From the NCBI RefSeq assembly GCF_009189165.1, contig NZ_CP045118.1, positions 4,092,001-4,156,000 of the forward strand: 64,000 nucleotides of DNA, read 5' to 3'. Of this stretch, positions 37,273-46,421 are shown in pieces (position 1 is the stretch's first letter; each line of letters starts with the position of its first letter). This stretch comes from Pseudomonas sp. SCB32. GTDB taxonomy: Bacteria > Pseudomonadota > Gammaproteobacteria > Pseudomonadales > Pseudomonadaceae. Under the pieces are notes generated by a model, which saw nothing but the letters and a program-made list of their open reading frames with translations, had not been told where the DNA came from and searched no databases. A program made the position numbers and the translations under genes.

Positions 37273-39264
37273 TCATGGAAGTCGCCGCCAGCGCCACGGC
37301 AATTCACGCCGCAACCGCGCCAGATGCGCACGCAACATGGCAGGGTCGACCGCGGCGCCAGCATAACGCTGCGCTTCGAACGCCTCGTTGTAGGCGCGAA
37401 TCGCCTCGGCCTGGTTCGGCAGCGCGAGCATGGCGCGACCGCTGAAATCGCGGTGTCCCTCCCCTGCCTCGCGACGCAGCCCATGCGGCGCCAGCAGATG
37501 CTCGAAACGCTCGAAGCTACGCAGCTGGACATCCCGCTGGTGCCGCCAGGGTTTGAACAACCACAACGCCAGCGCAGCCAGCAGCAGCGCTCCACCACCA
37601 ACCGTGAGCAGCACTAGCCAGGGGCTGTCCGGCGAGCCGAACCAGCGGCGGATCAGTTCGTCCTGCTGGTCACCCTGGTAACCCAGCACCCAGCGCTGCC
37701 AGCCGTAGTTGACCTGATCCCAGGTCAGGCGCAAGCCGTTGAGCAGACTGAACCCGCGATAGCGCAGCGGTGAAAACGGATCACTGGAAAGGAAACTGCC
37801 CTCGCGGCTCATCGCCTGCTCCAGCCCCAGCTCAATGCGTTCGGGCGATACCGCGCCGGTGGGATCGATCCGCGTCCAGCCACTGCCCGCCTGCCAGTAC
37901 TCCACCCAGGCATGGGCGTCGAACTGGTGCACCAGCAGGTAGTTGCCGGCGGGATTCAGTTCGCCGCCCTGATAGCCGGTCACCACCCGTGCGGGGATCC
38001 CGGCCGCACGCAGGACGAAGGTCATGGCCCCGGCGTAGTGCTCGCAGAAGCCGGCGCGTGTGTCGAAGAGGAAACCATCGATGCGCTCCGCTCCGGTTGC
38101 CGGAGGCTTGAGCGTGTAGGCAAAGGGTTGCTCACGGAAGTGCCGAAGCATTGCCTGTGCCAGTTCGCGGGGCTGCGGGTAGCGCTCGCGCAGTTCCTTG
38201 GCCCAGGCCCTGGCGCGCGGGTTGCCGCGGGCTGGGAGGTTGAGATTGAGGTGAAGCGCGCGGCGATTGTCGGAGGGTTCGAGCAACCCACGCGGCCAGG
38301 ACATTGCGTTATAGAGCAGGCTCTGGCGCACGGGAGATCGACGTTCCAGGCGGAAGTCGCTCATCATCCGGGCATCGCTCAGTTCGCTCTGCGCCACGTC
38401 GAGCACGAACAGCCATGGATGGTTGCTCGGTTCCATGACCACCTTGTATTCGAGCGCGACACCCTGCCGCTCCCACTGCGGCGTCGGCGCATCACGGCGC
38501 TGACCAGCCTGGGTCCAGCGTTCGCCGTCGAAGTTCTCCAGGGTCAGCGCGCGCCAGTAGAGCTCCGCGCGCGGCGGCGGCTCGCCCTTGAAGCTGACGC
38601 GGAAGGCCAGCTCGGGAGACTGGCTGAGCTCCACCATGTCCCCCGGCATCATCGAGTCGCTGAGGCCCGTGCGGGCCTGGCCGCCGGGCATTGGCAGCGA
38701 CCACAGCGGCCCCAGGCGCGGGAACAGCATGAACAGCAACAGCATCAGTGGCAGTGCCTGAAGCAGCAGGCCACCCGCCAGGCGCAGGGTCGATCCGGGA
38801 CGGGCGGCGAAGCTGCTCTGCTGCAGGCCGATCAGCGCCGCCAGCAAGGCGGTTACCGGCAGCAGGCTGAAGGCGGCGGCCAGGATGTCGTCCTGGAACA
38901 GGTAGCTGGTCACCACCGCGAAGAACCCCAGCAGGATCAGCACCCAGGCATCGCGCCGGGTCTTGAGCTCCACCAGCTTGATGACGAACGCGGCGATCAG
39001 CAGCACCACCCCGGCGTCCAGGCCGATCAGCGAACCACGCGAGTACCACACGCCGAGCCCGGCGGCACCGACCAGCGCCAGCTTGGCCAGGCCGCTGGGG
39101 TAGTTGGCGCGCATGCGGAACACCTGGATGCGCCAGAACGCGCAACCCAGCCAGAGGCCAACGATCCACAGCGGCAGGTGTTCCAGGTGCGGGATGATCA
39201 CTACCGACTGGGCCACCAGCAGCCAGGTCAGCGCGACCCTCGGAATGGACTGCACCGTGCTCAT
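37273..39264 (-). CDS. tgpA: TgpA, membrane transglutaminase-like protease/transferase
   Basis: The 663-residue protein has several N-terminal transmembrane helices (about 10-185), a periplasmic region and a transglutaminase-like domain. Another helix lies near 545-570 and a cytoplasmic tail follows. The catalytic triad is visible as Cys407 (GFCEHYAG), His451 (FDAHAWVEY) and Asp467 (RIDPTG), three residues shifted from the triad I recall for P. aeruginosa TgpA. TgpA is essential for P. aeruginosa viability. The gene overlaps the upstream DUF58 gene by four bases, so it is translated from the same transcript as moxR-DUF58. Confidence 0.93.
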   Translation of the reverse strand: MSTVQSIPRVALTWLLVAQSVVIIPHLEHLPLWIVGLWLGCAFWRIQVFRMRANYPSGLAKLALVGAAGLGVWYSRGSLIGLDAGVVLLIAAFVIKLVELKTRRDAWVLILLGFFAVVTSYLFQDDILAAAFSLLPVTALLAALIGLQQSSFAARPGSTLRLAGGLLLQALPLMLLLFMLFPRLGPLWSLPMPGGQARTGLSDSMMPGDMVELSQSPELAFRVSFKGEPPPRAELYWRALTLENFDGERWTQAGQRRDAPTPQWERQGVALEYKVVMEPSNHPWLFVLDVAQSELSDARMMSDFRLERRSPVRQSLLYNAMSWPRGLLEPSDNRRALHLNLNLPARGNPRARAWAKELRERYPQPRELAQAMLRHFREQPFAYTLKPPATGAERIDGFLFDTRAGFCEHYAGAMTFVLRAAGIPARVVTGYQGGELNPAGNYLLVHQFDAHAWVEYWQAGSGWTRIDPTGAVSPERIELGLEQAMSREGSFLSSDPFSPLRYRGFSLLNGLRLTWDQVNYGWQRWVLGYQGDQQDELIRRWFGSPDSPWLVLLTVGGGALLLAALALWLFKPWRHQRDVQLRSFERFEHLLAPHGLRREAGEGHRDFSGRAMLALPNQAEAIRAYNEAFEAQRYAGAAVDPAMLRAHLARLRRELPWRWRRLP

Positions 39265-40214
39265 GCGCGCTCCCCGAACAGGGCAAGCGCGCGCAGGCAG
39301 GCCTCACGATGGGCATCGCCGCTGGCCACCGCCAGTTGCACACCCGGCAGGCGCAAGCCGAACGGTTGCTGACGCTGCGACAACTGCAGCACCCAGTAGC
39401 ACAGCCGCGACAGACGACCTTCGATATCGCCGCCAAGCAGCGTGAAGTCCAGCCACAGATTGCGCCCGGCCAGCGCGGAAAAATCCTTCACCAACAGTCC
39501 CTGGCCACGGGAGTAGGCCTTCCAGTGCAGACGCCGGCGCGAGTCGCCAGGCTGGTAGGCGCGCAGCCCCTGGAAGTCATCGACGCCCTGGCCACAGGGC
39601 CGCACGCCCTCCTCCTCGTCGGCCGCCGCGCCGCCCTCCAGCGGCAGATCGCTGGCAATCGGGCTCGGATAGACCAGGCCGGCCTGATCCAGGTCAAGCC
39701 AGCTCCAGGCCACCAGCAGGCCGAGCGGGAAGCGGCTTTCCACCCGCAGGCGGCCGGGGCGCAGCCAGCCGCGCCGTTGCGCCGAGACATCCAGCCGGAG
39801 CTCCTCGGCGCCCTCGGCCGGCACATCGGCGAAGTGCAACTGTTCCGCCGTCCAGCCGATGGCAATGGCCTGGCGCGCGCGCCCTTCCGCATCCAGCCGT
39901 ACGCGGAAGCCCACCTGCTCGCCGACGAACACCGGCGGCGCGCCCAGCGCGGTCAGGCGCAGGCCGCCCAGGTTCCGGTAGGTGTGCAGGATGGCAACGA
40001 TGAACAGCGACAGCAGCAGGAAGGTCAGCCCATAGGCCAGGCTGTTCTGGTAGTTGATCGCCGTCAGCAGCATCAGCGTCAGCGCCACGCCGAACGCCGC
40101 GCCCTGGCGGGAAGGGATAATGAAGATGCGTCGCTGGTTGAGCTGCAGCGAAGGCGACGGCGGAATCCGCCGGGCGATCCAGCTTTGCCACAGCGGCCTG
40201 ACCCTGACCAGCAT
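39261..40214 (-). CDS. DUF58 domain membrane protein
   Basis: The 317-residue protein has two close transmembrane helices (about 38-75), then a cytoplasmic DUF58 domain with the hallmark GVDDFQGLRAYQPGDSRRRLHWKAY in part. DUF58 proteins have a VWA-like fold and occur between a MoxR ATPase and a TgpA-like transglutaminase, as here. Its role in the complex is unknown. The start lies 9 bases downstream of the moxR stop and its end overlaps tgpA. Confidence 0.88.
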   Translation of the reverse strand: MLVRVRPLWQSWIARRIPPSPSLQLNQRRIFIIPSRQGAAFGVALTLMLLTAINYQNSLAYGLTFLLLSLFIVAILHTYRNLGGLRLTALGAPPVFVGEQVGFRVRLDAEGRARQAIAIGWTAEQLHFADVPAEGAEELRLDVSAQRRGWLRPGRLRVESRFPLGLLVAWSWLDLDQAGLVYPSPIASDLPLEGGAAADEEEGVRPCGQGVDDFQGLRAYQPGDSRRRLHWKAYSRGQGLLVKDFSALAGRNLWLDFTLLGGDIEGRLSRLCYWVLQLSQRQQPFGLRLPGVQLAVASGDAHREACLRALALFGERA

Positions 40215-40223
40215 GGTGGCCCC

Positions 40224-41141
40224 TCAGAGCGCCGGCACTTCGCGCAGCAACCACTGCACCAGCGCACCGCCGCCGTGTCCAGTGGGATCGGCCTGGTCAC
40301 GCAGCCGATGGCCGGCCACCGACGGCAGCACCGCCTGCACATCCTCGGGAATCGCGTAATCACGGCCGGCAAGCAGTGCCCAGGCGCGTGCGGCGGCGAG
40401 CAACCCCAGGCTGCCGCGCGGCGACAGTCCGAGGGCGAACGCCGGCTGGCTACGGGTAGCCTCGACCAGGCGCAGCACGTAATCGACCAGTGCATCGCTG
40501 GCGCGAACCTCCAGCACCTCGCCCTGCAATGACAGCAGCTCCTTCGGATCGAGCATGGGCTCCAGGCGCGGCAGCAGGTCGCGGCGCGCCTCGCCCAACA
40601 GCAGCGCCTTCTCCGCCGCGCGCCCCGGATAGCCCAGCGACAGGCGCATGAGGAAGCGGTCCAGCTGGGACTCCGGCAGCGCAAAGGTGCCGCCCTGGGT
40701 CACCGGGTTCTGCGTGGCGATGACGAAGAAGGGCTCAGGCAGCGGGCGGGTCGCCCCCTCGATGGTCACCTGCCCCTCCTCCATTGCCTCCAGCAGCGCG
40801 CTCTGGCTCTTGGGCGTGGCACGGTTGATCTCGTCGGCCAGGACCAGCTCGGCGAAGATCGGGCCCGCGTGGAAGACGAACTGCCCGGTTTCCCGGTCGA
40901 ATACCGAGGTCCCCAGCACATCGCCAGGCAACAGGTCGGAGGTGAACTGGATGCGCTGGAAACTCAAACCCAGGACACGCGCCAAGGCGTGGCTCAAGGT
41001 GGTCTTGCCCATGCCGGGCAGGTCTTCGATGAGCAGGTGGCCACGGGCCAACAGGCAGGTCAGCGCCAGCCGGACCTGAATCTCCTTGCCGAGCAGAACC
41101 TCGTCCACTGCCTTCAGGCAATTCTCCAGCTTGGCGCGCAT
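40224..41141 (-). CDS. MoxR-family AAA+ ATPase
   Basis: The 305-residue ATPase has Walker A DLPGMGKTT near 40, Walker B LVLADEINRA, sensor ATQNPVTQGGTFALPESQLDRF in part, and a C-terminal lid. MoxR proteins act as chaperone-like activators, often with VWA-domain partners, and this one heads a DUF58-TgpA operon. The frame is open to 41300 but the start at 41141 (MRAKLENCLKAVDEVLLG) matches the family and has an AGAGG site. Confidence 0.92.
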   Translation of the reverse strand: MRAKLENCLKAVDEVLLGKEIQVRLALTCLLARGHLLIEDLPGMGKTTLSHALARVLGLSFQRIQFTSDLLPGDVLGTSVFDRETGQFVFHAGPIFAELVLADEINRATPKSQSALLEAMEEGQVTIEGATRPLPEPFFVIATQNPVTQGGTFALPESQLDRFLMRLSLGYPGRAAEKALLLGEARRDLLPRLEPMLDPKELLSLQGEVLEVRASDALVDYVLRLVEATRSQPAFALGLSPRGSLGLLAAARAWALLAGRDYAIPEDVQAVLPSVAGHRLRDQADPTGHGGGALVQWLLREVPAL

Positions 41142-41269
41142 CCCGACCTCTCGCTCTAGGAAAACTCCGATCCTACTGGCCCTGCGCCAGCCATCATAGG
41201 CCCGGACACATTTCGTCCGCATTCCTGTGAAGCAGTGCGCCCGTGAAGCAGCGCGTGCCTCCACTGACG

Positions 41270-42130
41270 CTAGCGCCCCAACAGCCGCTCTACCAGCCAA
41301 CTGGCCGCTGGCCCGGTCGGGCGCTGCCGCGACCAGATCACGTCCACCGCCACCCGGCGAGGCCAGCCGGCGACCTTCAGCTCGTGCATACGCCCGCCTG
41401 CGAAACGTCCGACCATCCAGCTGGGCAATTCGATCCAGCCGAAGCCCAGTACCGCCATGTCCAGCAACAGCAGGTAGTTCGGTGCGCTCCAGCAGCGGCC
41501 GCCGAGTATCGGCGCGGCGTCGTCCAGGTAGGTGTTCAGGCGCAACGCCCGGTAGGCCAGCAGGTCCTCTCGCTCCACTCGCTCACGGCTGGCCAGAGGA
41601 TGATTGCGGCTGACGAACAGGCCGAACTCGGCCTGTTCGCTAAGGGTCGCCGAGCCGATGTCCGGCGGGTACTCCCGCTGCGCCGCCAGCAGGCCCAGGC
41701 TGGCGCGGCCCTGGACGACCAGATCGAGCACATCGCCGTGTTCGGCAATCAGCCATTCGAATTCCAGGTCCGGGTAGCGCGCGTCGATCTCCGCCAGGCG
41801 CGCCTCGAACTGCGCCGAGGGGTAGGTATCGGACATGGCCAGGGTCACCCGCGACTCCAGTCCACCGACAAGCTGCTGGGCGAGTTGGCCGAGACGGTCG
41901 TTGGCCATCAGCACCTCCTCCACCCGGCTGAGCAACGCGTGGCCGGCCTCGGTCAGCTGGGGCTGGCGGGCGCTGCGGTCGAACAGGGTCAGGCCCAGGT
42001 CGATCTCCAGGCGGGCGATGGCTTCGCTGACGGTGGACTGGCTCTTGCCCAGCTTGCGCGCGGCGGCGCTGAAGGAACCAAGGCAGGCGGCCTCGGCGAA
42101 GGCTTGCAGGGATTCGGGGGAATATTGCAT
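41270..42130 (-). CDS. LysR-family regulator divergent from PACE efflux gene
   Basis: The 286-residue regulator has the HTH segment SLQAFAEAACLGSFSAAARKLG then KSQSTVSEAIARLE, followed by the ligand domain from about residue 92. It is divergent from a PACE-family transporter with 119 bases between starts. A perfect palindrome there fits the LysR T-N11-A rule. In known PACE systems such as AceR/AceI, a LysR regulator activates the transporter, so this is likely its function. Effector unknown. Confidence 0.87.
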   Translation of the reverse strand: MQYSPESLQAFAEAACLGSFSAAARKLGKSQSTVSEAIARLEIDLGLTLFDRSARQPQLTEAGHALLSRVEEVLMANDRLGQLAQQLVGGLESRVTLAMSDTYPSAQFEARLAEIDARYPDLEFEWLIAEHGDVLDLVVQGRASLGLLAAQREYPPDIGSATLSEQAEFGLFVSRNHPLASRERVEREDLLAYRALRLNTYLDDAAPILGGRCWSAPNYLLLLDMAVLGFGWIELPSWMVGRFAGGRMHELKVAGWPRRVAVDVIWSRQRPTGPAASWLVERLLGR

Positions 42131-42145
42131 TGGCGATACCCTCTT

Positions 42146-42164
42146 CCATCGGTTTAACCGATGG
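42146..42164. promoter_or_regulatory. Candidate LysR operator: perfect 19-bp palindrome
   Basis: CCATCGGTTTAACCGATGG is a perfect dyad around a central T/A and contains TCGGTTTAACCGA, matching T-N11-A. A related half-symmetric CGGTCGACCG lies 38 bases further on at 42184-42193. The pair sits between the LysR and PACE starts. Confidence 0.6.
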
Positions 42165-42249
42165 TATCCAACTTATATCCAGCCGGTCGACCGATGATAA
42201 TGGCGCCGGACCGACGGAGTCGGCCTGCAACTGTTATCTGGAGAATCCC

Positions 42250-42696
42250 ATGAGCCCGAATAAAACCCTGAAAGAGCGGCTGTTCCACGCCGTGCTTTTC
42301 GAACTGCTGGCGGTCGCCATCTGCGCGCCGACCCTGGCCTGGCTGATGGATCAACCCCTGGGCCACATGGGCGCCATGACCCTGATGTTCTCGGCCATCG
42401 CTACCGCCTGGAACATGCTGTTCAACGCCGGCTTCGACCGTGCCCAGCAGCGCATGGGCTTCACCCGCACCCTTCCGGTGCGCGTGCTGCACGCCTCGCT
42501 GTTCGAACTGGGGCTGATCTTCCTGCTGGTGCCGCTGGCCGCCTGGTGGCTGTCGGTGAGCCTGCTGGAAGCCTTCATCCTGGATATCGGCCTGATCCTG
42601 TTCTTCCTGCCCTACGCCATCGTCTTCAACTGGGTGTATGACGTGGTACGCGAGCGCTGGGTAGGCCGGGCGCAGATGGCGCAGGCCAACGGCTGA
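42250..42696 (+). CDS. PACE-family multidrug/biocide efflux transporter
   Basis: The 148-residue protein has four transmembrane helices arranged as two bacterial transmembrane pairs. Each half begins with the PACE signature RxxHxxxFE: RLFHAVLFE at 10-18 and RVLHASLFE near 81-89. The Glu in the first is the proton-coupling residue in AceI. The family exports chlorhexidine, acriflavine or short polyamines. The frame is open upstream, but the ATG at 42250 follows CTGGAG. A LysR regulator is divergent. Confidence 0.92.
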   Translation: MSPNKTLKERLFHAVLFELLAVAICAPTLAWLMDQPLGHMGAMTLMFSAIATAWNMLFNAGFDRAQQRMGFTRTLPVRVLHASLFELGLIFLLVPLAAWWLSVSLLEAFILDIGLILFFLPYAIVFNWVYDVVRERWVGRAQMAQANG

Positions 42697-42760
42697 CCGC
42701 CCTGCAGGTACGCCCCATTCACGCTGCTGCAACTACCTCGGGCACGGATACCCCAATGCA

Positions 42761-42828
42761 GGGCGCATAACGCCTACGGCGTTATCCGCCATCGCGGCAG
42801 ATAACCCGTTCCGGGTTATGCGCCCTAC
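42761..42828. repeat. Intergenic palindromic repeat (GGGCGCATAAC type)
   Basis: The element starts GGGCGCATAAC and ends GTTATGCGCCCTAC. It also holds ATAACCCGTTCCGGGTTAT as an inner perfect hairpin. A related element lies between atuC and atuD at 53848. Confidence 0.75.
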
Positions 42829-42890
42829 AAGAGCCGGTCCGCAGGTACGACACGTAGGATTGGCGGAGCGAAACGCAGCACCCGGAAACG

Positions 42891-42917
42891 AAAAAGCCCG
42901 CATCAAGCGGGCTTTTT
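42891..42917. terminator. Intrinsic terminator downstream of pyrF
   Basis: AAAAAGCCCGC, ATCAA, GCGGGCTTTTT, on the 3' side of the leftward pyrF gene; it may also stop PACE transcripts. Confidence 0.88.
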
Positions 42918-42952
42918 CGTGTCTGGCGGCTTTTTCCGCGCAGAGAAAGGAC

Positions 42953-43651
42953 TCAGGCCAGGCTGGCGACGATGTCGCGCAGGGCCTTGGCGGGATCGGC
43001 AGCCTGGCTGATCGGACGACCGATCACCAGATAATCGGAGCCGTTGTCCAGCGCCTGGCGCGGGGTGAGGATGCGGCGCTGGTCGTCCTGGGCGCTACCA
43101 GCCGGGCGGATGCCGGGCGTGACCAGTTGCAGCGCCGGATGCGCGGCCTTGAGTGCCGGCGCTTCCTGGGCCGAGCAGACCAGACCGTCCATGCCAGCCT
43201 TCTGCGCCAGGGCCGCCAGGCGCAGCACCTGCTCCTGAGGCTCGACGTCCAGGCCGATGCCGGCCAGGTCCTCGCGTTCCATGCTCGTCAGCACGGTCAC
43301 GCCGATCAGCAGCGGCCTGGGGCCATTGAAGGCTTCGAGGGTCTCACGGCAGGCGCTCATCATGCGCAGGCCGCCGGAGCAGTGCACGTTGACCATCCAC
43401 ACGCCCATCTCGGCGGCGGCGCGTACGGCCATCGCGGTGGTGTTGGGGATGTCGTGGAATTTCAGGTCGAGGAAGACTTCGAAGCCGCGGCTGTTCAGCG
43501 TCTCGACGATACCGGCGGCGCAGCTGGTAAACAGCTCCTTGCCCACCTTCACCCGGCACAGCTTGGGATCGAGCTGGTCAGCCAGCGCCAGCGCGGCTTC
43601 GCGGGTGGGGAAATCCAGGGCGACGATGATCGGGGACTGGCAGGCGGACAT
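42953..43651 (-). CDS. pyrF: Orotidine 5'-phosphate decarboxylase
   Basis: The 232-residue TIM-barrel enzyme makes UMP from OMP in the last step of de novo pyrimidine synthesis. The catalytic array appears as IVALDFPT at the N-terminus, [12 protein letters not shown] with the Asp-Lys-Asp core, VTPGIRPAG, and YLVIGRPI near the C-terminus. It is full length. The start at 43651 has CCGAGAG upstream. It is probably monocistronic, with a repeat element upstream and a terminator downstream. Confidence 0.95.
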   Translation of the reverse strand: MSACQSPIIVALDFPTREAALALADQLDPKLCRVKVGKELFTSCAAGIVETLNSRGFEVFLDLKFHDIPNTTAMAVRAAAEMGVWMVNVHCSGGLRMMSACRETLEAFNGPRPLLIGVTVLTSMEREDLAGIGLDVEPQEQVLRLAALAQKAGMDGLVCSAQEAPALKAAHPALQLVTPGIRPAGSAQDDQRRILTPRQALDNGSDYLVIGRPISQAADPAKALRDIVASLA

Positions 43652-43745
43652 GGGCTCTCTCGGAGGTTGCGAAAAAATCGGCGCGTATTGTCGCAGAAAC
43701 GCGCCGACTTCCGTAGCCCGCCCGGCAGGAATGCTCCGAGCCTCA

Positions 43746-43990
43746 GAACCTGTTTACGATCTCGCACGCTGGCGCAGAACAAGGCGCAACGACCACCGGG
43801 AGTAACAGCCGCAGGCTGGCCCGAAGGGTGAGCGCCAGCGAATCAAACAGGCGAGGACGCGGAGGGTAAATGAGCAGTACTCGCTACGCTCGCCCCTGCG
43901 GGGCCGCACTGAAGTGCGTTAGCCGCAAGCGGCTTCCGAGCCTGTTTTTAACGCAGTTATGCCGACGCGCAGCAGATCGTTAACAAGTTC
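43746..43990. mobile_element. 245-bp MITE-like repeat element, copy 2
   Basis: It is identical in length and orientation to the element at 9748-9992, with about five substitutions by eye. The terminal inverted repeats are GAACCTGTTTACGATCT and a slightly diverged right end (...GTTAACAAGTTC). Bases TCA flank both sides and could be a 3-bp target duplication. The right end directly abuts the stop codon of the response-regulator gene. The three tandem hairpins are at 43892-43934. Confidence 0.8.
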
Positions 43991-44911
43991 TCAGGCGCTC
44001 AGGCGATCACGCAGGCGCCCCAGCATACCCTGCAGGCTGCCGACCTTCTCCCGTTCGCGCTCCTCGCGCGGCACCTCGGCGATGCGCGCCACCTTCGGCT
44101 CGGGCTGCGCGCGCCACAACAGCGCCTGTTCGGCGGCGGCCTTCAGGCCCTTCTCGAACAGGCCGCGACGGATCGGCTTGGGCAGGTAGCGGAAGATCTG
44201 CGCCTGGTTGATCAGCGCCAGCAACTCCTGAGTATCGCGGAATGGCGTGACCACGATGCTGAGCAGGCGCGGATGGGCCTGGGCCAGGGACTTGAGCAGC
44301 GGCGCGGTGTCTTCGCCGGCAAGCTTCAGGTCGCTGACCAGGACGTCGATTGGCTCGCTGTTAAGGCGCAGGATCGCCTCGGCCAGGTTACGCGCGCGGT
44401 GCAGCCGGTGATTGCCGGCACTGCAGAAGTCGCCGACGCAGGCCAGGGTTTCCGGGTCGTCATCCAGCAGCAGCACATTGAGCGGAGCAGCCAACCGGCT
44501 GATCACCTGCGGATCGGCCACCGCCGGCACCTGGCGCTGCGCGATCTCGGCCGCCTGGCGCAGGGTGAAGGCCATTTCCTGCGGGTCCCAGGGTTTGGTC
44601 AGGTAGCGGAAGATGCCGCCGCTGTTGAGCGCATCCACCGCCGCATCCAGGTCGGAGTAGCCGGTGAGGAGAATGCGCAGGGTGTCAGGGGCTATCTCCC
44701 GCGCCTGCGCCAGCAGCTCGGCGCCGCTCATCTGCGGCATGCGCTGGTCGCTCACCAGGATGTCCACGCGCTCCTCGCGCAGGCGCTGCAGTGCCTTGTG
44801 CGGGTCGGTCTCGATCAGCACCTCGTAATGGCGGCGGAACTGCATCGCGAGGCTGCGCAGGATGCGCTCCTCGTCATCGACGAAGAGGATGCGGACAGGC
44901 TGCTGGCTCAT
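43991..44911 (-). CDS. Response regulator with two receiver domains and no output domain
   Basis: The 306-residue protein has REC1 at about 7-122 (VDDEE at 11-15, phosphoacceptor Asp55 in LVSDQRMP, Lys106 in YLTKPW). REC2 covers about 144-260 (LLLDDD, Asp194 in VLVSDLKL, YLPKPI). The remaining 45 residues are charged and helical, with no DNA-binding or enzymatic domain. It is two bases downstream of a histidine kinase gene, so the two form a unit. It may work through protein contacts or as a phosphate sink. Position recalls PA2881. Confidence 0.88.
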   Translation of the reverse strand: MSQQPVRILFVDDEERILRSLAMQFRRHYEVLIETDPHKALQRLREERVDILVSDQRMPQMSGAELLAQAREIAPDTLRILLTGYSDLDAAVDALNSGGIFRYLTKPWDPQEMAFTLRQAAEIAQRQVPAVADPQVISRLAAPLNVLLLDDDPETLACVGDFCSAGNHRLHRARNLAEAILRLNSEPIDVLVSDLKLAGEDTAPLLKSLAQAHPRLLSIVVTPFRDTQELLALINQAQIFRYLPKPIRRGLFEKGLKAAAEQALLWRAQPEPKVARIAEVPREEREREKVGSLQGMLGRLRDRLSA

Positions 44912-44913
44912 GT

Positions 44914-46215
44914 TCAGGCGCTCCGTTTCAATTCGCGGGCCTGCCGCAGCGGCAGGCTGATGAGGAATCGCGTGCCGCGCCCCGGTTCGGACGCCACGCG
45001 GATGCGACCGCCATGGTCCTGGACGATCTTGTAGCTGATCGACAGGCCCAGGCCCGTGCCCTGCCCCACCGGTTTGGTGGTGAAGAAGGGATCGAAGATG
45101 CGCGCGCGCACCTCCTCGCTCATGCCCTTGCCGTTGTCCTGCACCGAGAGGTGTACGTGCGTATCGTCTGCCCAGGACTTCACCTGGATCAGGCCGAACC
45201 TCTCCATGGCCTGGGCAGCATTGGTCAGCAGGTTGAGCAGCACCTGGTTGATCTGGCTCGGCGCACAGGCGACCTTCGGCAGCTCGCCGAGCTGGGTCAC
45301 CACCTCGGCCTTTTCCTTGATGCTGTTGCGGGCGATCAGCAGCGCGCTGCGCACGCAGTCGTTGAGGTCGACTTCCTCGCTGCGGGCACGGTCCAGGCGG
45401 GCGAAGTCCTTCAGCCCACCGACCAGCTCGCCGATCTGCGCGAGGCCGAAATCGGTGTCGCCGAACAGTTGGTCGAGATCGCCCACCAGTTGCTCCAGCG
45501 CCGCTTCGTCGCGGGCCTGCTCGCAGGCGCTGCGGGCGCGAGCCAATTGCTCGGGCCCGCAGGCGGGATTGTCCAGGCACTCGTTGAGCAGGGTCTGCGC
45601 TTCAGTCAGGCCAAGCAGCGGGATCAGTAATTCGCGCAGCAAGGCGATGTTGTTCTTCACGTAGCCCAGCGGGGTGTTCAGCTCGTGGGCGACGCCGGCG
45701 ACCATCTGCCCGAGGGAGGCCATCTTCTCCGACTGCACCAGCTGCGCCTGGGATTCGCGCAGGTCGTGCAAGGCCTTGTGCAGCACACGGTTGCGCTGGG
45801 CGACACGCTGCTCCATGGCTTTCAGCAGATCCAGCACGGTGCCCAGTCCGAGGTAGCGTCCTTGCTCGTCCACCAGGACGAAGTCCTCGGTGATCGGGTA
45901 ACTCAGCTGTGCGGTGACCTGTTGCGCCGACTCTTCCAGGCTGAGGTCGACGCGGACTTTCAGAGGCGCGGGGTTCATCACGTCGCGTGCCGGACGGCGC
46001 CCCCAGAGATCACGACCGAAGCGCTGCATGAAAATGTCCTGCAGGCCGTAGCGGCTGACGAGGCCTTGCGGCATGCCGTCGGCATCCACCACCGGCAACG
46101 ACAGAAAGGCGCGGTGCTCGGCCACCAGGAAGCGGTCGGCCACGTCGCTGATGCTCAGCTCCGGGGCCAATGGCGCTACCTGGCGCAGCAATTCATGCAG
46201 GGCGCGGGTGGTCAT
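44914..46215 (-). CDS. Soluble histidine kinase with N-terminal CBS domain pair
   Basis: The 433-residue kinase has no transmembrane segment. Residues about 10-135 are two CBS motifs (FLSLPVVDADGMPQGLVSR; DFVLVDEQGRYLGLG), which usually bind adenine nucleotides. The dimerisation/H-box reads GVAHELNTPLGYV with His177. The ATPase domain has NLLTNAAQAM (N box), DNGKGMS (G1) and GQGTGLGLS (G2). The start at 46215 has CGGAG upstream; 30 additional codons upstream are unlikely. It sits directly before the double-REC gene. The signal is likely cytoplasmic, perhaps energy status. Confidence 0.88.
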   Translation of the reverse strand: MTTRALHELLRQVAPLAPELSISDVADRFLVAEHRAFLSLPVVDADGMPQGLVSRYGLQDIFMQRFGRDLWGRRPARDVMNPAPLKVRVDLSLEESAQQVTAQLSYPITEDFVLVDEQGRYLGLGTVLDLLKAMEQRVAQRNRVLHKALHDLRESQAQLVQSEKMASLGQMVAGVAHELNTPLGYVKNNIALLRELLIPLLGLTEAQTLLNECLDNPACGPEQLARARSACEQARDEAALEQLVGDLDQLFGDTDFGLAQIGELVGGLKDFARLDRARSEEVDLNDCVRSALLIARNSIKEKAEVVTQLGELPKVACAPSQINQVLLNLLTNAAQAMERFGLIQVKSWADDTHVHLSVQDNGKGMSEEVRARIFDPFFTTKPVGQGTGLGLSISYKIVQDHGGRIRVASEPGRGTRFLISLPLRQARELKRSA

Positions 46216-46421
46216 CGGCGGGTCTCCGGTCGCTGGAATGGGCAGCAGTAGAGCAGCGGCAGATTGCCATCCTGTGACAGCCGTCGCGGCCAACCCAATT
46301 TTCATCGGGGCTTCATTGCCGTGTCACAAACCACCCGGCGCGGCATCTACTCTTCAGAGACCACCGCCTGCGCTGCCGGGCGGCGGCACGACAGGCTCCG
46401 CACAACGCAGGCACCGACGCC

